From the NCBI GenBank assembly GCA_964245015.1, contig CAXTMA010000190.1:1-8355 (forward strand): DNA of 8,355 nt, in the 5' to 3' direction. The notes beneath the pieces are model-generated. The model worked only from the letters and a program-made list of their open reading frames with translations, was not told the DNA's origin and did no database searches. This DNA is from RH-AL1 sp964245015. GTDB taxonomy: Bacteria > Pseudomonadota > Alphaproteobacteria > Rhizobiales > Beijerinckiaceae. The position numbers were made by a program, and so were the translations under genes. Shown one piece after another: positions 1 through 5,819 of the stretch; the first letter of the stretch is position 1; every line of letters begins with the position of its first letter.

Positions 1-314
1 GCCTTGTCCGGCACCTTGGCCGGCGACCGGCCGCGCGGGCGGCGCGGGGCGGGTTCGTCGTCGTCATCCGGCTTGCCCATCAGGCCCCCGAACATGTCGA
101 GCAGTTGCGAGCCGTCGATGTGCTGCTCGTCGGTCGGCGCCCTGCGGCCGTCGCCGGACTTGCCGGTCGTGATCGAGATGCAGTGCTCGTCGGCGCAGTG
201 CTTGGGCACGCCGATGTGAACGTGCTGGCCGTTGATGTCGAACGAAAAGCCGCTCTGCGCCCAGGCGGGCCCGCCGAAGCCGGCGACGATGGCGCAAATC
301 ATCAGTTTCTTCAT
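1..314 (-). CDS. Small exported protein of unknown function, 3' end outside window
   Basis: The reading frame opens with ATG at 314-312 and runs off the left edge after 104 codons. A good Shine-Dalgarno (GGAGGGG) lies 3-4 bases upstream of the ATG, which fixes the start. Residues 1-19 look like a Sec signal peptide: MKK, a hydrophobic core (about 4-13), then a predicted cleavage at AWA|Q, so the mature protein should be periplasmic or secreted. The mature N-terminus holds a compact His/Cys stretch at 31-45 (H31, H33, H39, C40, H44, C45), with two HC pairs separated by ADE. A hydrophobic segment (about 70-79, LLDMFGGLMG) follows, then an acidic run (82-87) and a basic, Pro/Arg-rich tail (90-104). 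I do not recognise the family. Metal binding or a disulfide at C40/C45 is possible but inferred. It is transcribed divergently from the dehydrogenase. Confidence 0.72.
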   Translation of the reverse strand, partial: MKKLMICAIVAGFGGPAWAQSGFSFDINGQHVHIGVPKHCADEHCISITTGKSGDGRRAPTDEQHIDGSQLLDMFGGLMGKPDDDDEPAPRRPRGRSPAKVPDK

Positions 315-654
315 GCACCCCTCCAGCAGGTGGGTTCGAACTTCGGAAACCGACGGAACGGCTTCGCACCGAGAAACGCCACGCAACCCGCGCACCAACG
401 CCGCCAAGCCCGTCCCGACCGCATGGATCGAGGGTCCGCCTGCGGAGCCCTCGCCGGCTCGGCGCCCTGCCACCATACCCGCAACGGCTGGGATCCGCAG
501 GTGAACTAAGGTTGACCCTCGTAACTGGCGCCGAGGTGGAGGCGGACCTCCCGCGAAAGGCTTCACGCCGATTCTCGCGTCCGAGCCTCGCGACCGGGCC
601 TCGCAACCCTTCGATCGAGGCTTATCTCTGCCGGGACCTTCAGGGGACATCACC
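315..654. other. Divergent intergenic spacer, no gene seen
   Basis: This 340-base spacer separates the minus-strand exported protein from the plus-strand dehydrogenase and must hold both promoters. No frame in it looks like a gene; the open frames are Arg/Pro/Ser-rich GC artefacts. It contains the two Shine-Dalgarno sites (GGAGGGG for the left gene; AGGGGA at 642-647 for the right), a strong hairpin at 429-453 and a short repeated GCCTCGC around 575-600. A TTGACC at 512-517 resembles a -35 box, but no -10 lies at a suitable distance. I cannot place a promoter with confidence. Confidence 0.6.
429..453. other. Strong intergenic hairpin
   Basis: CGAGGGTCCGC and GCGGA-G-CCCTCG pair with a single bulged G, giving about 10 base pairs around a CCTG-sized loop. 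Neither strand has a T-run after the stem, so a standard intrinsic terminator is unlikely. It sits near the middle of the divergent spacer, about 115 bases upstream of the left gene and 200 upstream of the right. Its role is unknown; a protein-binding dyad, a 5' leader structure or an extragenic repeat would all fit. Confidence 0.45.
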
Positions 655-1533
655 ATGAGCATCGCTTTTCTCGGCCTGGGCAGCATGGGCGTCGGCGTCG
701 CCGGGAACCTCCTCAAGGCCGGTCACGAGCTGACGGTGTGGAACCGCAGCCCCGGCCGCGACGGGCATCTCGTTTCGGCCGGCGCGGCCAGCGCCAAGAC
801 TCCGTTGGAGGCCGCCTCCGACGCCAAGGTGGTGTTCACCATGCTATCCGACGATGCCGCGCTCAACGCCGTGCTTGGCGGCGACAACGGGCTGTTGCAG
901 GGCATGCCGCGCAATGCGCTGCACGTTTCGATGAGCACGATCTCGGTCGCCACCGCCGACCGCACGGCCGCGGCCCACGCCGCCCACGGCCAGCGCTTCA
1001 TCGCCGCCCCCGTCTTCGGGCGTCCGGAGGCGGCTGCGGCCGCCAAGCTGTTCATCCTGGCCGGCGGCGCAACCGCCGACATCGACGAGGTCGAGCCGCT
1101 GTTCTCCGCCATCGGACAGCGTGTGTTCCGCGTCGGCGACAAGCCTTCGCAGGCCTGCCTGGTGAAGCTTTGCGGCAACTTCACCATCATGGCCGCGATC
1201 GAAGCGATGGCGGAAGGCATGGCGCTGGCGGAAAAGGGCGGGGTCGGCAAGACGGTGCTGCACGAGGTGCTGGTCGGCACCCTGTTCAACACGCCGATCT
1301 ACCAGAACTACGGCCGCATCCTGATCGAGGGCGCCTACACGCCCCCCGGCTTCAAGGCGCCGCTCGGCCTCAAGGACATGCGCCTCGCCGGGGAAGCGGC
1401 GGAACGCTACCGCGTGCCGATGCCGCTCCTCAGCCTGCTGCGCGACCAGCTCGTGCAAACCATCGCCAGGGAAGGCGAGGAGATCGACTGGTCGGGCATC
1501 GGCAAGACGGTGATGGGCAACGCCGGGCTGTAA
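655..1533 (+). CDS. NAD(P)-dependent oxidoreductase, beta-hydroxyacid dehydrogenase family
   Basis: The 292-residue product has the length and order of the 3-hydroxyisobutyrate/6-phosphogluconate-like dehydrogenases. The Rossmann motif GLGSMG is at 7-12, and N30-R31-S32 after the second strand suggests a preference for NADP(H). The substrate-binding signature is the variant SMST (92-95). The segment APVFGRPEAAAAAKL (118-132) replaces the canonical APVSGG...G loop. The catalytic Lys is K171 with N175 in KLCGN, and a C-terminal K240-D241 follows the all-helical domain. The ATG at 655 has AGGGGA seven bases upstream. Substrate cannot be read from sequence: the variant loop points to a subgroup distinct from true MmsB, perhaps nearer glyoxylate/succinic semialdehyde reductases. 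It is monocistronic within the window and ends tail-to-tail with the helicase gene. The family call is firm; the precise reaction is open. Confidence 0.92.
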   Translation: MSIAFLGLGSMGVGVAGNLLKAGHELTVWNRSPGRDGHLVSAGAASAKTPLEAASDAKVVFTMLSDDAALNAVLGGDNGLLQGMPRNALHVSMSTISVATADRTAAAHAAHGQRFIAAPVFGRPEAAAAAKLFILAGGATADIDEVEPLFSAIGQRVFRVGDKPSQACLVKLCGNFTIMAAIEAMAEGMALAEKGGVGKTVLHEVLVGTLFNTPIYQNYGRILIEGAYTPPGFKAPLGLKDMRLAGEAAERYRVPMPLLSLLRDQLVQTIAREGEEIDWSGIGKTVMGNAGL

Positions 1534-3279
1534 TCAGCCGCTCCGCCGAGCCTTGCGAACGGCAGCCGGCGCCCCCCGGTCGCGATAGGCCGGGCGCGCG
1601 GACGCCGCCTCCTCGCCTGGTGCGCCGGTTCGCTCGATACGGATGTTGTCGCCCTTGGCGGCCGGTGCGGCGACCGCGGCGGCGAAGGTGTCGGCGGCGC
1701 CCGGCGCGATCTCCACCTTGCTTTCCCGGTCGAAGATGCGGATCGCGCCGATGTCGCGGCGGCCGACGTTGCCGCGCTTGCACAGCATCGGCAGCAGCCA
1801 TTTGGGATCGGCGTTGCGGGTGCGCCCGATGTCAAGACGGAACCAGACGCCGTCCGATTCCGCCGGCGCCAGCCGCGCCGCGTTGGTTTCGCGTCCGCCG
1901 CGCGGCCCCGGCTCGTGACGCCGAGCGCGGTCGCGGGTCGGAGCGGTGCCGGGATCGGTCACGTCCTCGGGCTCGGGCAGACGCGAGCGGTAGGCGCGCA
2001 CCAGGGCCGCCGCGATCCGCTCCGGCGCGGCGCCTTCCAGCAGCCGGCGCCCGAGAGCCAGATCATCCTCGCCCGGCTCGTCGGTCAGGATCGGGTCGGC
2101 GAGAAGGCGGCGCTGGTCGCCCTCGCGGATCGCCTCGGCGGTGGGCGGCCCGCTCCAGCTCGCGGTGAGGCCGGCCTGTTCCAGCAGACGGTCGGCGCGG
2201 CGCTGCACGGCCGGCGGGGCCAGCAGCACGGCCGTGCCCTTGCGCCCGGCCCGTCCGGTGCGCCCGCTGCGGTGCTGCAGCACGGACGGATCGACCGGCA
2301 GGTCGGCGTGGATCACCAGATCGAGGTTGGGCAGGTCGAGGCCGCGCGCGGCGACATCGGTGGCCACGCACACGCGGGCGCGGTGGTCGCGCAGGGCGCC
2401 GAGCGCGTGGTTGCGCTCGTTCTGCGATAATTCGCCCGACAGGGTCACGGCGGCGAAGCCGCGCTCCTGCAACAGGGCCGACAGGTGGCGTACCGCGTCG
2501 CGGGTGTTGCAGAAGACGATGGCGGTGGGCGCATCCGCGTCGCGCAGGATGTTGACGATGCCGTGCACCCGTTCGTTGGCCGCGACCCGTACCACGCGGT
2601 AGGTGATGTCGTCGTGGCCGCGCTCGGCGCCCCCGGCCTCGATGCGCAGCGGCTCGCTCTGGAATCGGGTGGCCAGTGCCACGATGCCCTTGGGCAGGGT
2701 GGCGGAGAACAGCAGGGTGCGGCGCGTGGCCGGCGTCGCTTCCAGGATGAATTCGAGGTCCTCGCGGAAGCCGAGGTCGAGCATCTCGTCGGCCTCGTCG
2801 AGCACCACGGCGCGCAGCCGCGAAAGATCGAGGGCGCCGCGCTCGATGTGGTCGCGCAGGCGGCCGGGCGTGCCCACCACGAGATGGGCGCCGCGTTCCA
2901 GGGCCCGACGCTCGGCGCGCGCGTCCATGCCGCCGACGCAGCTCGCCACCACCCCGCCCGCCTCGGCGTAGAGCCACGCCAGCTCGCGGCTCACCTGCAG
3001 GGCAAGCTCGCGCGTCGGGGCGATCGCCAGCACCAGGGGGCCCTCGGCCGGCAACCGCGCTTCTTCGTCGCCCGCTCGGTCGTTTTGGCCGCCCAGCAGC
3101 GTGTCGGCAAGGGCGAGGCCGAAGGCCACCGTCTTGCCCGAGCCGGTCTTGGCGGACACGGTGAGGTCGCGCCCGGCCGCCGCGGGATCGAGAACGGCTG
3201 CCTGCACGGGGGTCGGCTGATCGTAGCCGCGCGCGGCGAGGGCGCGCGCGAGCGGCGGGGGAAGGTGGGAAAACGGCAA
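1534..3279 (-). CDS. DEAD-box ATP-dependent RNA helicase with DbpA-type RNA-binding domain
   Basis: The 581-residue protein carries all DEAD-box motifs: Q-motif (F3, Y19, PTPVQ 22-26), Walker A AKTGSGKT (43-50), PTREL (88-92), GG (116-117), TPGR (137-140), DEAD (161-164), SAT (192-194), IVFCNT (254-259), T307-D308 with R312-G313, and HRSGRTGR (336-343). After a charged linker (about 440-475), residues about 477-550 match the DbpA RNA-binding fold (RLDIGR...DIGAIRIFDRESKVEI), so the likely substrate is structured rRNA during ribosome assembly. I chose TTG at 3279, preceded by AAAGAAAAG. The frame could extend to a TTG at 3393, but 15 of those 37 extra codons end in A/T against 3 of the first 25 after 3279, and homologues as I know them start just before the Q-motif. 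DbpA or DeaD naming is uncertain. The stop TGA abuts the dehydrogenase stop. Confidence 0.93.
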   Translation of the reverse strand: MPFSHLPPPLARALAARGYDQPTPVQAAVLDPAAAGRDLTVSAKTGSGKTVAFGLALADTLLGGQNDRAGDEEARLPAEGPLVLAIAPTRELALQVSRELAWLYAEAGGVVASCVGGMDARAERRALERGAHLVVGTPGRLRDHIERGALDLSRLRAVVLDEADEMLDLGFREDLEFILEATPATRRTLLFSATLPKGIVALATRFQSEPLRIEAGGAERGHDDITYRVVRVAANERVHGIVNILRDADAPTAIVFCNTRDAVRHLSALLQERGFAAVTLSGELSQNERNHALGALRDHRARVCVATDVAARGLDLPNLDLVIHADLPVDPSVLQHRSGRTGRAGRKGTAVLLAPPAVQRRADRLLEQAGLTASWSGPPTAEAIREGDQRRLLADPILTDEPGEDDLALGRRLLEGAAPERIAAALVRAYRSRLPEPEDVTDPGTAPTRDRARRHEPGPRGGRETNAARLAPAESDGVWFRLDIGRTRNADPKWLLPMLCKRGNVGRRDIGAIRIFDRESKVEIAPGAADTFAAAVAAPAAKGDNIRIERTGAPGEEAASARPAYRDRGAPAAVRKARRSG

Positions 3280-3564
3280 AGGGCGATGCTTTTCTTTGGA
3301 GGTTGGCGCCGGCTGGGCCGGAGAAAGGCCGGCCTGAACAGCCCTGCGTGACTTGCGCCACGTTTGGTTCCGCTTTTCTTGAAACGAAACCAAAGCTGCT
3401 TCGACCCCACGGTGTCGGCAGGCCCGCGAAGGCCTGCTTGACCGCGAGTCGTCCGTCGCCGCACGGCGGAACGGACACCTGAACTTTCCGGCGGTGCCGG
3501 GAACGCGGTGCTGCGCCTTATGACAGATCCCGCCCGTTGGAGGTATATAGGGCGCGCGCTGCGG
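3280..3564 (-). promoter_or_regulatory. Structured leader/promoter region of the RNA helicase gene
   Basis: These 285 bases lie between the glpK stop and the chosen helicase start, and hold no gene. Read in the helicase direction they contain three stem-loops: a 7-bp GCAGGCC/GGCCTGC at 3418-3437, the long stem at 3363-3394, and a 6-bp GGCCGG/CCGGCC at 3316-3334. A purine-rich AAAGAAAAG (about 3288-3297) before the TTG at 3279 may serve as a weak ribosome site. No convincing sigma70 promoter is visible on this strand. No T-run follows any stem, so none is an obvious glpK terminator. Helicase mRNAs elsewhere (E. coli csdA/deaD) have long 5' leaders; regulation here is inferred. Confidence 0.45.
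3363..3394 (-). other. Long stem-loop in the helicase leader
   Basis: On the minus strand TTTGGTTTCG pairs with CGGAACCAAA over 10 positions, and TTT/AAA extends the stem above a two-base bulge, closed by CAAG. One pair is a G-U wobble in the minus-strand RNA but becomes a C-A mismatch in plus-strand RNA. That favours a function in the helicase transcript. The upstream alternative TTG codon (3393) lies inside this stem. No U-tract follows, so it is not a typical terminator. Confidence 0.5.
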
Positions 3565-5142
3565 TTATGCTTCGTCGATCCAGCCGAACGAGCGTTTCAC
3601 CGCCTTGCGCCAGGAGCGGGTCAGGGCGCGGCGCTGCTTTTGCCCCATCTGCGGCTGCCAGCGCCGGTCCACCGCCCAGTTCTCGGCGAGTTCGTCGGTG
3701 GAGGCCCACACGCCCACCGCGAGGCCGGCGGCGTAGGCGGCACCGAGCGCGGTGGTTTCGATCATCTTCGGGCGCACGGCCGGCACGCCCAGGATGTCGG
3801 CCTGGAACTGCAGGAGGAGGTCGTTGGCCGCCATGCCGCCGTCGCAGCGCAACTCCTTCACCGGAAGATGCGAGTCTTCCGCCATGGCGCGCAGCACGTC
3901 GCGGGTTTGAAAGGCGGCCGATTCCAGCGCCGCGCGCGCCAGGTGTCCCTTGCCGGCATAGCGGGTCAGCCCGGTGATGACGCCCCGCGCGCGCGCATCC
4001 CACCACGGCGCGTAGAGCCCGGAAAAGGCCGGCACGATGTAAACGTCGCCGTTGTCCCCGACGCTGCGGGCCAGCGCCTCGACGTCGCCACTGGCCGCGA
4101 TCAGGCCGAGGCTGTCGCGCAGCCACTGAACCAGCGCCCCGGTGACGGCGATGGACCCTTCCAGAGCGTAGGCCGGCGGGGCGTCGCCGAGGCGGTAGGC
4201 CAGCGTGGTGATGAGGCCGGCCTTGGATCGCACCGGCTTCGCCCCGGTGTTCATCAGCACGAAGGAGCCGGTGCCGTAGGTGTTCTTGGCCTCGCCCGGC
4301 GCGAAGCAGGCCTGGCCGAACAGCGCCGCCTGCTGGTCGCCGAGCAGACCGGCGAGCGGCACGCCGTGGAGGTTTGCGGGGATGCCGGTGGGCCTGTCGC
4401 TGAGTTCACCGAGCACGGCGCTGGACGACACGATAGTCGGAAGCACGCCCGCCGGCACGTCGAAGGCGTCGAGCAGCGCGGGATCCCACTGCAGCGTCTT
4501 CAGGTTCATCAGCTGGGTTCGGCTGGCGTTGGTGACGTCGGTGACGTGGCGGCCGCCGGCGACCCCGCCGGTGAGGTTCCAGGCGAGCCAGCAGTCCACC
4601 GTGCCGAACAGCAGGTCGCCGTTTTCGGCGCGACGGCGGGCGCCGCGCACGTTGTCGAGCAGCCAGCGCAGCTTCAGCCCGGAAAAGTAGCTCGCCAGCG
4701 GCAGGCCGGTCGCCTTGCGGAAACGGTCGCGGCCGCCACCCTTCGCGCCGTTCTTGGCACCATCCTTGGCCAATCGAGCGGCGAGCCCGTCGACCCGCGT
4801 GTCCTGCCACACCAGGGCGTTGTGGATCGGCTGCCCGGTGGCGCGGTCCCACACCACGGTGGTTTCGCGCTGGTTGGCGATGCCCACCGCCGCCATCCGG
4901 CCGGGCGCGATGTCGGCCCCGCGCAGCGCGTCGCGCATGGTGAGCAGGGTGTTGCGCCAGATTTCCAGCGGGTCGTGCTCGACCCAGCCCGGGCGGGGAA
5001 AGATCTGCTCGTGCTCGCGCTGCGCCGTCGCCGCGATGCGCCCGCGCGTGTCGAAGACGATGAAGCGGGTCGATGTCGTGCCCGCATCGATGGCGCCGAC
5101 CAGGGACGTCCCGAAATCACACCTTTCGACGTGGGGGGTCAT
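3565..5142 (-). CDS. glpK: Glycerol kinase
   Basis: This 525-residue FGGY-family kinase phosphorylates glycerol to glycerol 3-phosphate in the cytoplasm. The nucleotide-binding motif is AIDAGTTSTR (17-26). Glycerol contacts are R92-E93 (QRET), Y152 and D269-Q270 (GDQQ), matching E. coli R83-E84, Y135 and D245-Q246. YFSGLKLRWLLDN (152-164) is the FGGY signature 1 region. GTGS (290-293), GSIAVTGA (329-336) and the APWWD...GLTR stretch (378-393) are typical glycerol kinase sequence. The ATG at 5142 has GGAAGGG four to five bases upstream; a longer frame to 5313 would read through the spacer. The loop that binds the inhibitor fructose 1,6-bisphosphate in E. coli (GGKGGTR) is not present before GDQQ, so that control is probably absent (inference). 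A 12-bp triplication adds AKDG-AKNG-AKGG at 125-136. No glpF, glpD or regulator is adjacent. Confidence 0.95.
   Translation of the reverse strand: MTPHVERCDFGTSLVGAIDAGTTSTRFIVFDTRGRIAATAQREHEQIFPRPGWVEHDPLEIWRNTLLTMRDALRGADIAPGRMAAVGIANQRETTVVWDRATGQPIHNALVWQDTRVDGLAARLAKDGAKNGAKGGGRDRFRKATGLPLASYFSGLKLRWLLDNVRGARRRAENGDLLFGTVDCWLAWNLTGGVAGGRHVTDVTNASRTQLMNLKTLQWDPALLDAFDVPAGVLPTIVSSSAVLGELSDRPTGIPANLHGVPLAGLLGDQQAALFGQACFAPGEAKNTYGTGSFVLMNTGAKPVRSKAGLITTLAYRLGDAPPAYALEGSIAVTGALVQWLRDSLGLIAASGDVEALARSVGDNGDVYIVPAFSGLYAPWWDARARGVITGLTRYAGKGHLARAALESAAFQTRDVLRAMAEDSHLPVKELRCDGGMAANDLLLQFQADILGVPAVRPKMIETTALGAAYAAGLAVGVWASTDELAENWAVDRRWQPQMGQKQRRALTRSWRKAVKRSFGWIDEA
4735..4770 (-). repeat. Three in-frame 12-bp tandem repeats inside glpK
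   Basis: On the coding strand the units are GCCAAGGATGGT, GCCAAGAACGGC and GCGAAGGGTGGC, encoding AKDG, AKNG and AKGG. The insert lies in a surface segment just before the conserved RFRKATG...YFSG region, where E. coli GlpK has a shorter loop. The copies differ mainly at the third residue, so the triplication is not recent. Confidence 0.75.
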
Positions 5143-5158
5143 ATATCCCTTCCGAGGC

Positions 5159-5182
5159 TGCCGCTTCCCGGAAGTATCGGCA
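5159..5182. promoter_or_regulatory. Dyad overlapping the candidate glpK promoter
   Basis: TGCCG (5159-5163) and CGGCA (5178-5182) flank CTTCC-C-GGAAG (5164-5174), giving a nearly continuous inverted repeat interrupted by TAT. It covers the edge of the candidate -10 and the expected transcription start. It could be a repressor operator, for example for a GlpR-like regulator, or an early leader hairpin. No regulator gene is in view. Confidence 0.35.
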
Positions 5183-5201
5183 GACGCGGGGCCGGGAACA
5201 A
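5173..5201 (-). promoter_or_regulatory. Candidate sigma70-type promoter of glpK
   Basis: On the minus strand TTGTTC (5201-5196) and GATACT (5178-5173) are separated by exactly 17 bases. The -35 matches consensus at 3 of 6 and the -10 at 4 of 6. The predicted start would fall near 5166, leaving a leader of about 25 bases that includes the GGAAGGG ribosome site. Position and spacing are good; box quality is modest. Confidence 0.35.
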
Positions 5202-5265
5202 TGGGGCGAACGACGCGCCGCCGCCCATGTTCGCCCGCAGCCGCCGGAGCTGGCCTTTGCGCCCC

Positions 5266-5309
5266 TGCGAAGAACCCGCCGCCGCCGCGATCCGCGGTTC
5301 TCGGCGGCG
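5266..5309. repeat. GC-rich palindromic element in the glpK/DUF74 spacer
   Basis: AGAACC (5271-5276) and GGTTCT (5296-5301) are exact inverted arms around a (CCG)n-rich core. CGCCGCCG and CGGCGGCG (5302-5309) form an alternative stem. There is no T-run, so it is not a clear terminator for the upstream gene. The opening TGCGAAGAACCCGCC resembles the dispersed extragenic elements common in proteobacteria whose chance translation reads CEEPA. This is from memory and untested; the palindrome itself is seen directly. The rest of the 231-base spacer holds the glpK promoter region and nothing else I can name. Confidence 0.4.
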
Positions 5310-5373
5310 CCACGGACTACGCTCCATGGCAATCCCATCCCCGCTCTTCGCCAGGGGACCGGAGGGAAGTCGA

Positions 5374-5661
5374 TCAGGCCGCCTGGGCGAGCCGCACCGC
5401 GATCCCCGTCGCGTAGACCCGCTCCAGACCGAGGCCGTGTTCGTCGCGGCCCTCGACCGGTTCCACCTTGTAGTCCAGGCCGATCACCGCATCGGCGTCG
5501 ACGTCCTCGGCGCGGCGGATCAGGTCCTGCAGCACGCGCTCGCGCCAGTTGCCGGCGAGCGGGGCATGGCCGACGGCGTGCCAGGCGGTTGCCGCCTTGA
5601 TGCGACCGATCGGGTAAAGGACGCGAGCGCCTTCGATGGCGTCTTTCTCGCTGACAAGCAT
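5374..5661 (-). CDS. Small YbjQ/DUF74-like (putative heavy-metal-binding fold) protein
   Basis: This 95-residue protein has no signal peptide or membrane segment. Its C-terminal half follows the YbjQ/UPF0145 (DUF74) pattern: a helix with repeated Ala/Arg (WRERVLQDLIRRAEDV, 39-54), then DADAVIGLDYKVE (55-67) and the closing strand RVYATGIAVRLA (81-92). The N-terminal part (IEG...YPIGRI) also fits, but the usual RDxxGGR centre of the family is absent, so it is a divergent member. The family forms small oligomers; its labelled metal binding is weakly supported and no clear Cys/His site is visible here (H28, H32, H75). The ATG at 5661 has GGAG eight bases upstream. It lies 158 bases after purH and 231 before glpK, so it is probably its own unit. 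The function is unknown. Confidence 0.72.
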   Translation of the reverse strand: MLVSEKDAIEGARVLYPIGRIKAATAWHAVGHAPLAGNWRERVLQDLIRRAEDVDADAVIGLDYKVEPVEGRDEHGLGLERVYATGIAVRLAQAA

Positions 5662-5723
5662 GGCAACAACTCCAGAAAGCTTGGTCGGGCGCTTGGATGA
5701 GCGATCATCTGCGCCTCGTACAC

Positions 5724-5771
5724 CGATGTTAGGCATCGAAACCGAACGAAAGATGACTGGCCAGTGTTCGG
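5724..5771. promoter_or_regulatory. Cluster of dyads between purH and the DUF74-like gene
   Basis: Three inverted repeats crowd this spacer: CGATG-TTAGG-CATCG (5724-5738), a perfect 10-bp palindrome ACTGGCCAGT (5756-5765), and CCGAAC/GTTCGG (5742-5747 and 5766-5771) enclosing the palindrome. The spacer is less GC-rich than its surroundings and lies 53 to 110 bases upstream of the DUF74-like start. It probably carries that gene's control region or the end of the purH transcript. I could not assign clean -35/-10 boxes, and no stem has a T-run. Confidence 0.4.
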
Positions 5772-5819
5772 CTGCCGCAATTGCCGACGTGGTTAACGAG
5801 TTCGCCCGCTTTCGATCGG

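Noticed and set aside
491..507. GGATCCGCAGGTGAAC resembling a eukaryotic 18S rRNA 3' end/ITS boundary
   Set aside because: The match is short and flanking sequence shows no rRNA; it is coincidence in a bacterial spacer.
64..606. 180-codon minus-strand frame covering the left spacer
   Set aside because: It starts at TTG without a ribosome site and its second half is the frame-shifted shadow of the signal-peptide gene.
738..2168. 476-codon plus-strand frame across the dehydrogenase and helicase 3' ends
   Set aside because: It is Arg/Pro/Gly-rich, runs through two well-supported genes in other frames and has no ribosome site or recognisable domain.
2485..3351. 288-codon plus-strand frame antisense to the helicase N-terminus
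   Set aside because: It lies opposite the conserved helicase motifs and shows composition typical of a shadow frame.
5143..5313. Longer glpK start giving 57 extra residues
   Set aside because: The extension is Arg/Gly/Pro-rich, passes through the palindromic element and candidate promoter, and lacks a ribosome site. The ATG at 5142 has GGAAGGG.
3508..5700. 730-codon plus-strand open frame antisense to glpK
   Set aside because: Its product is low-complexity Gly/Arg/His/Val-rich with no family resemblance, and it spans glpK, a spacer and the DUF74-like gene. It is the open antisense frame expected from strong third-position GC bias.
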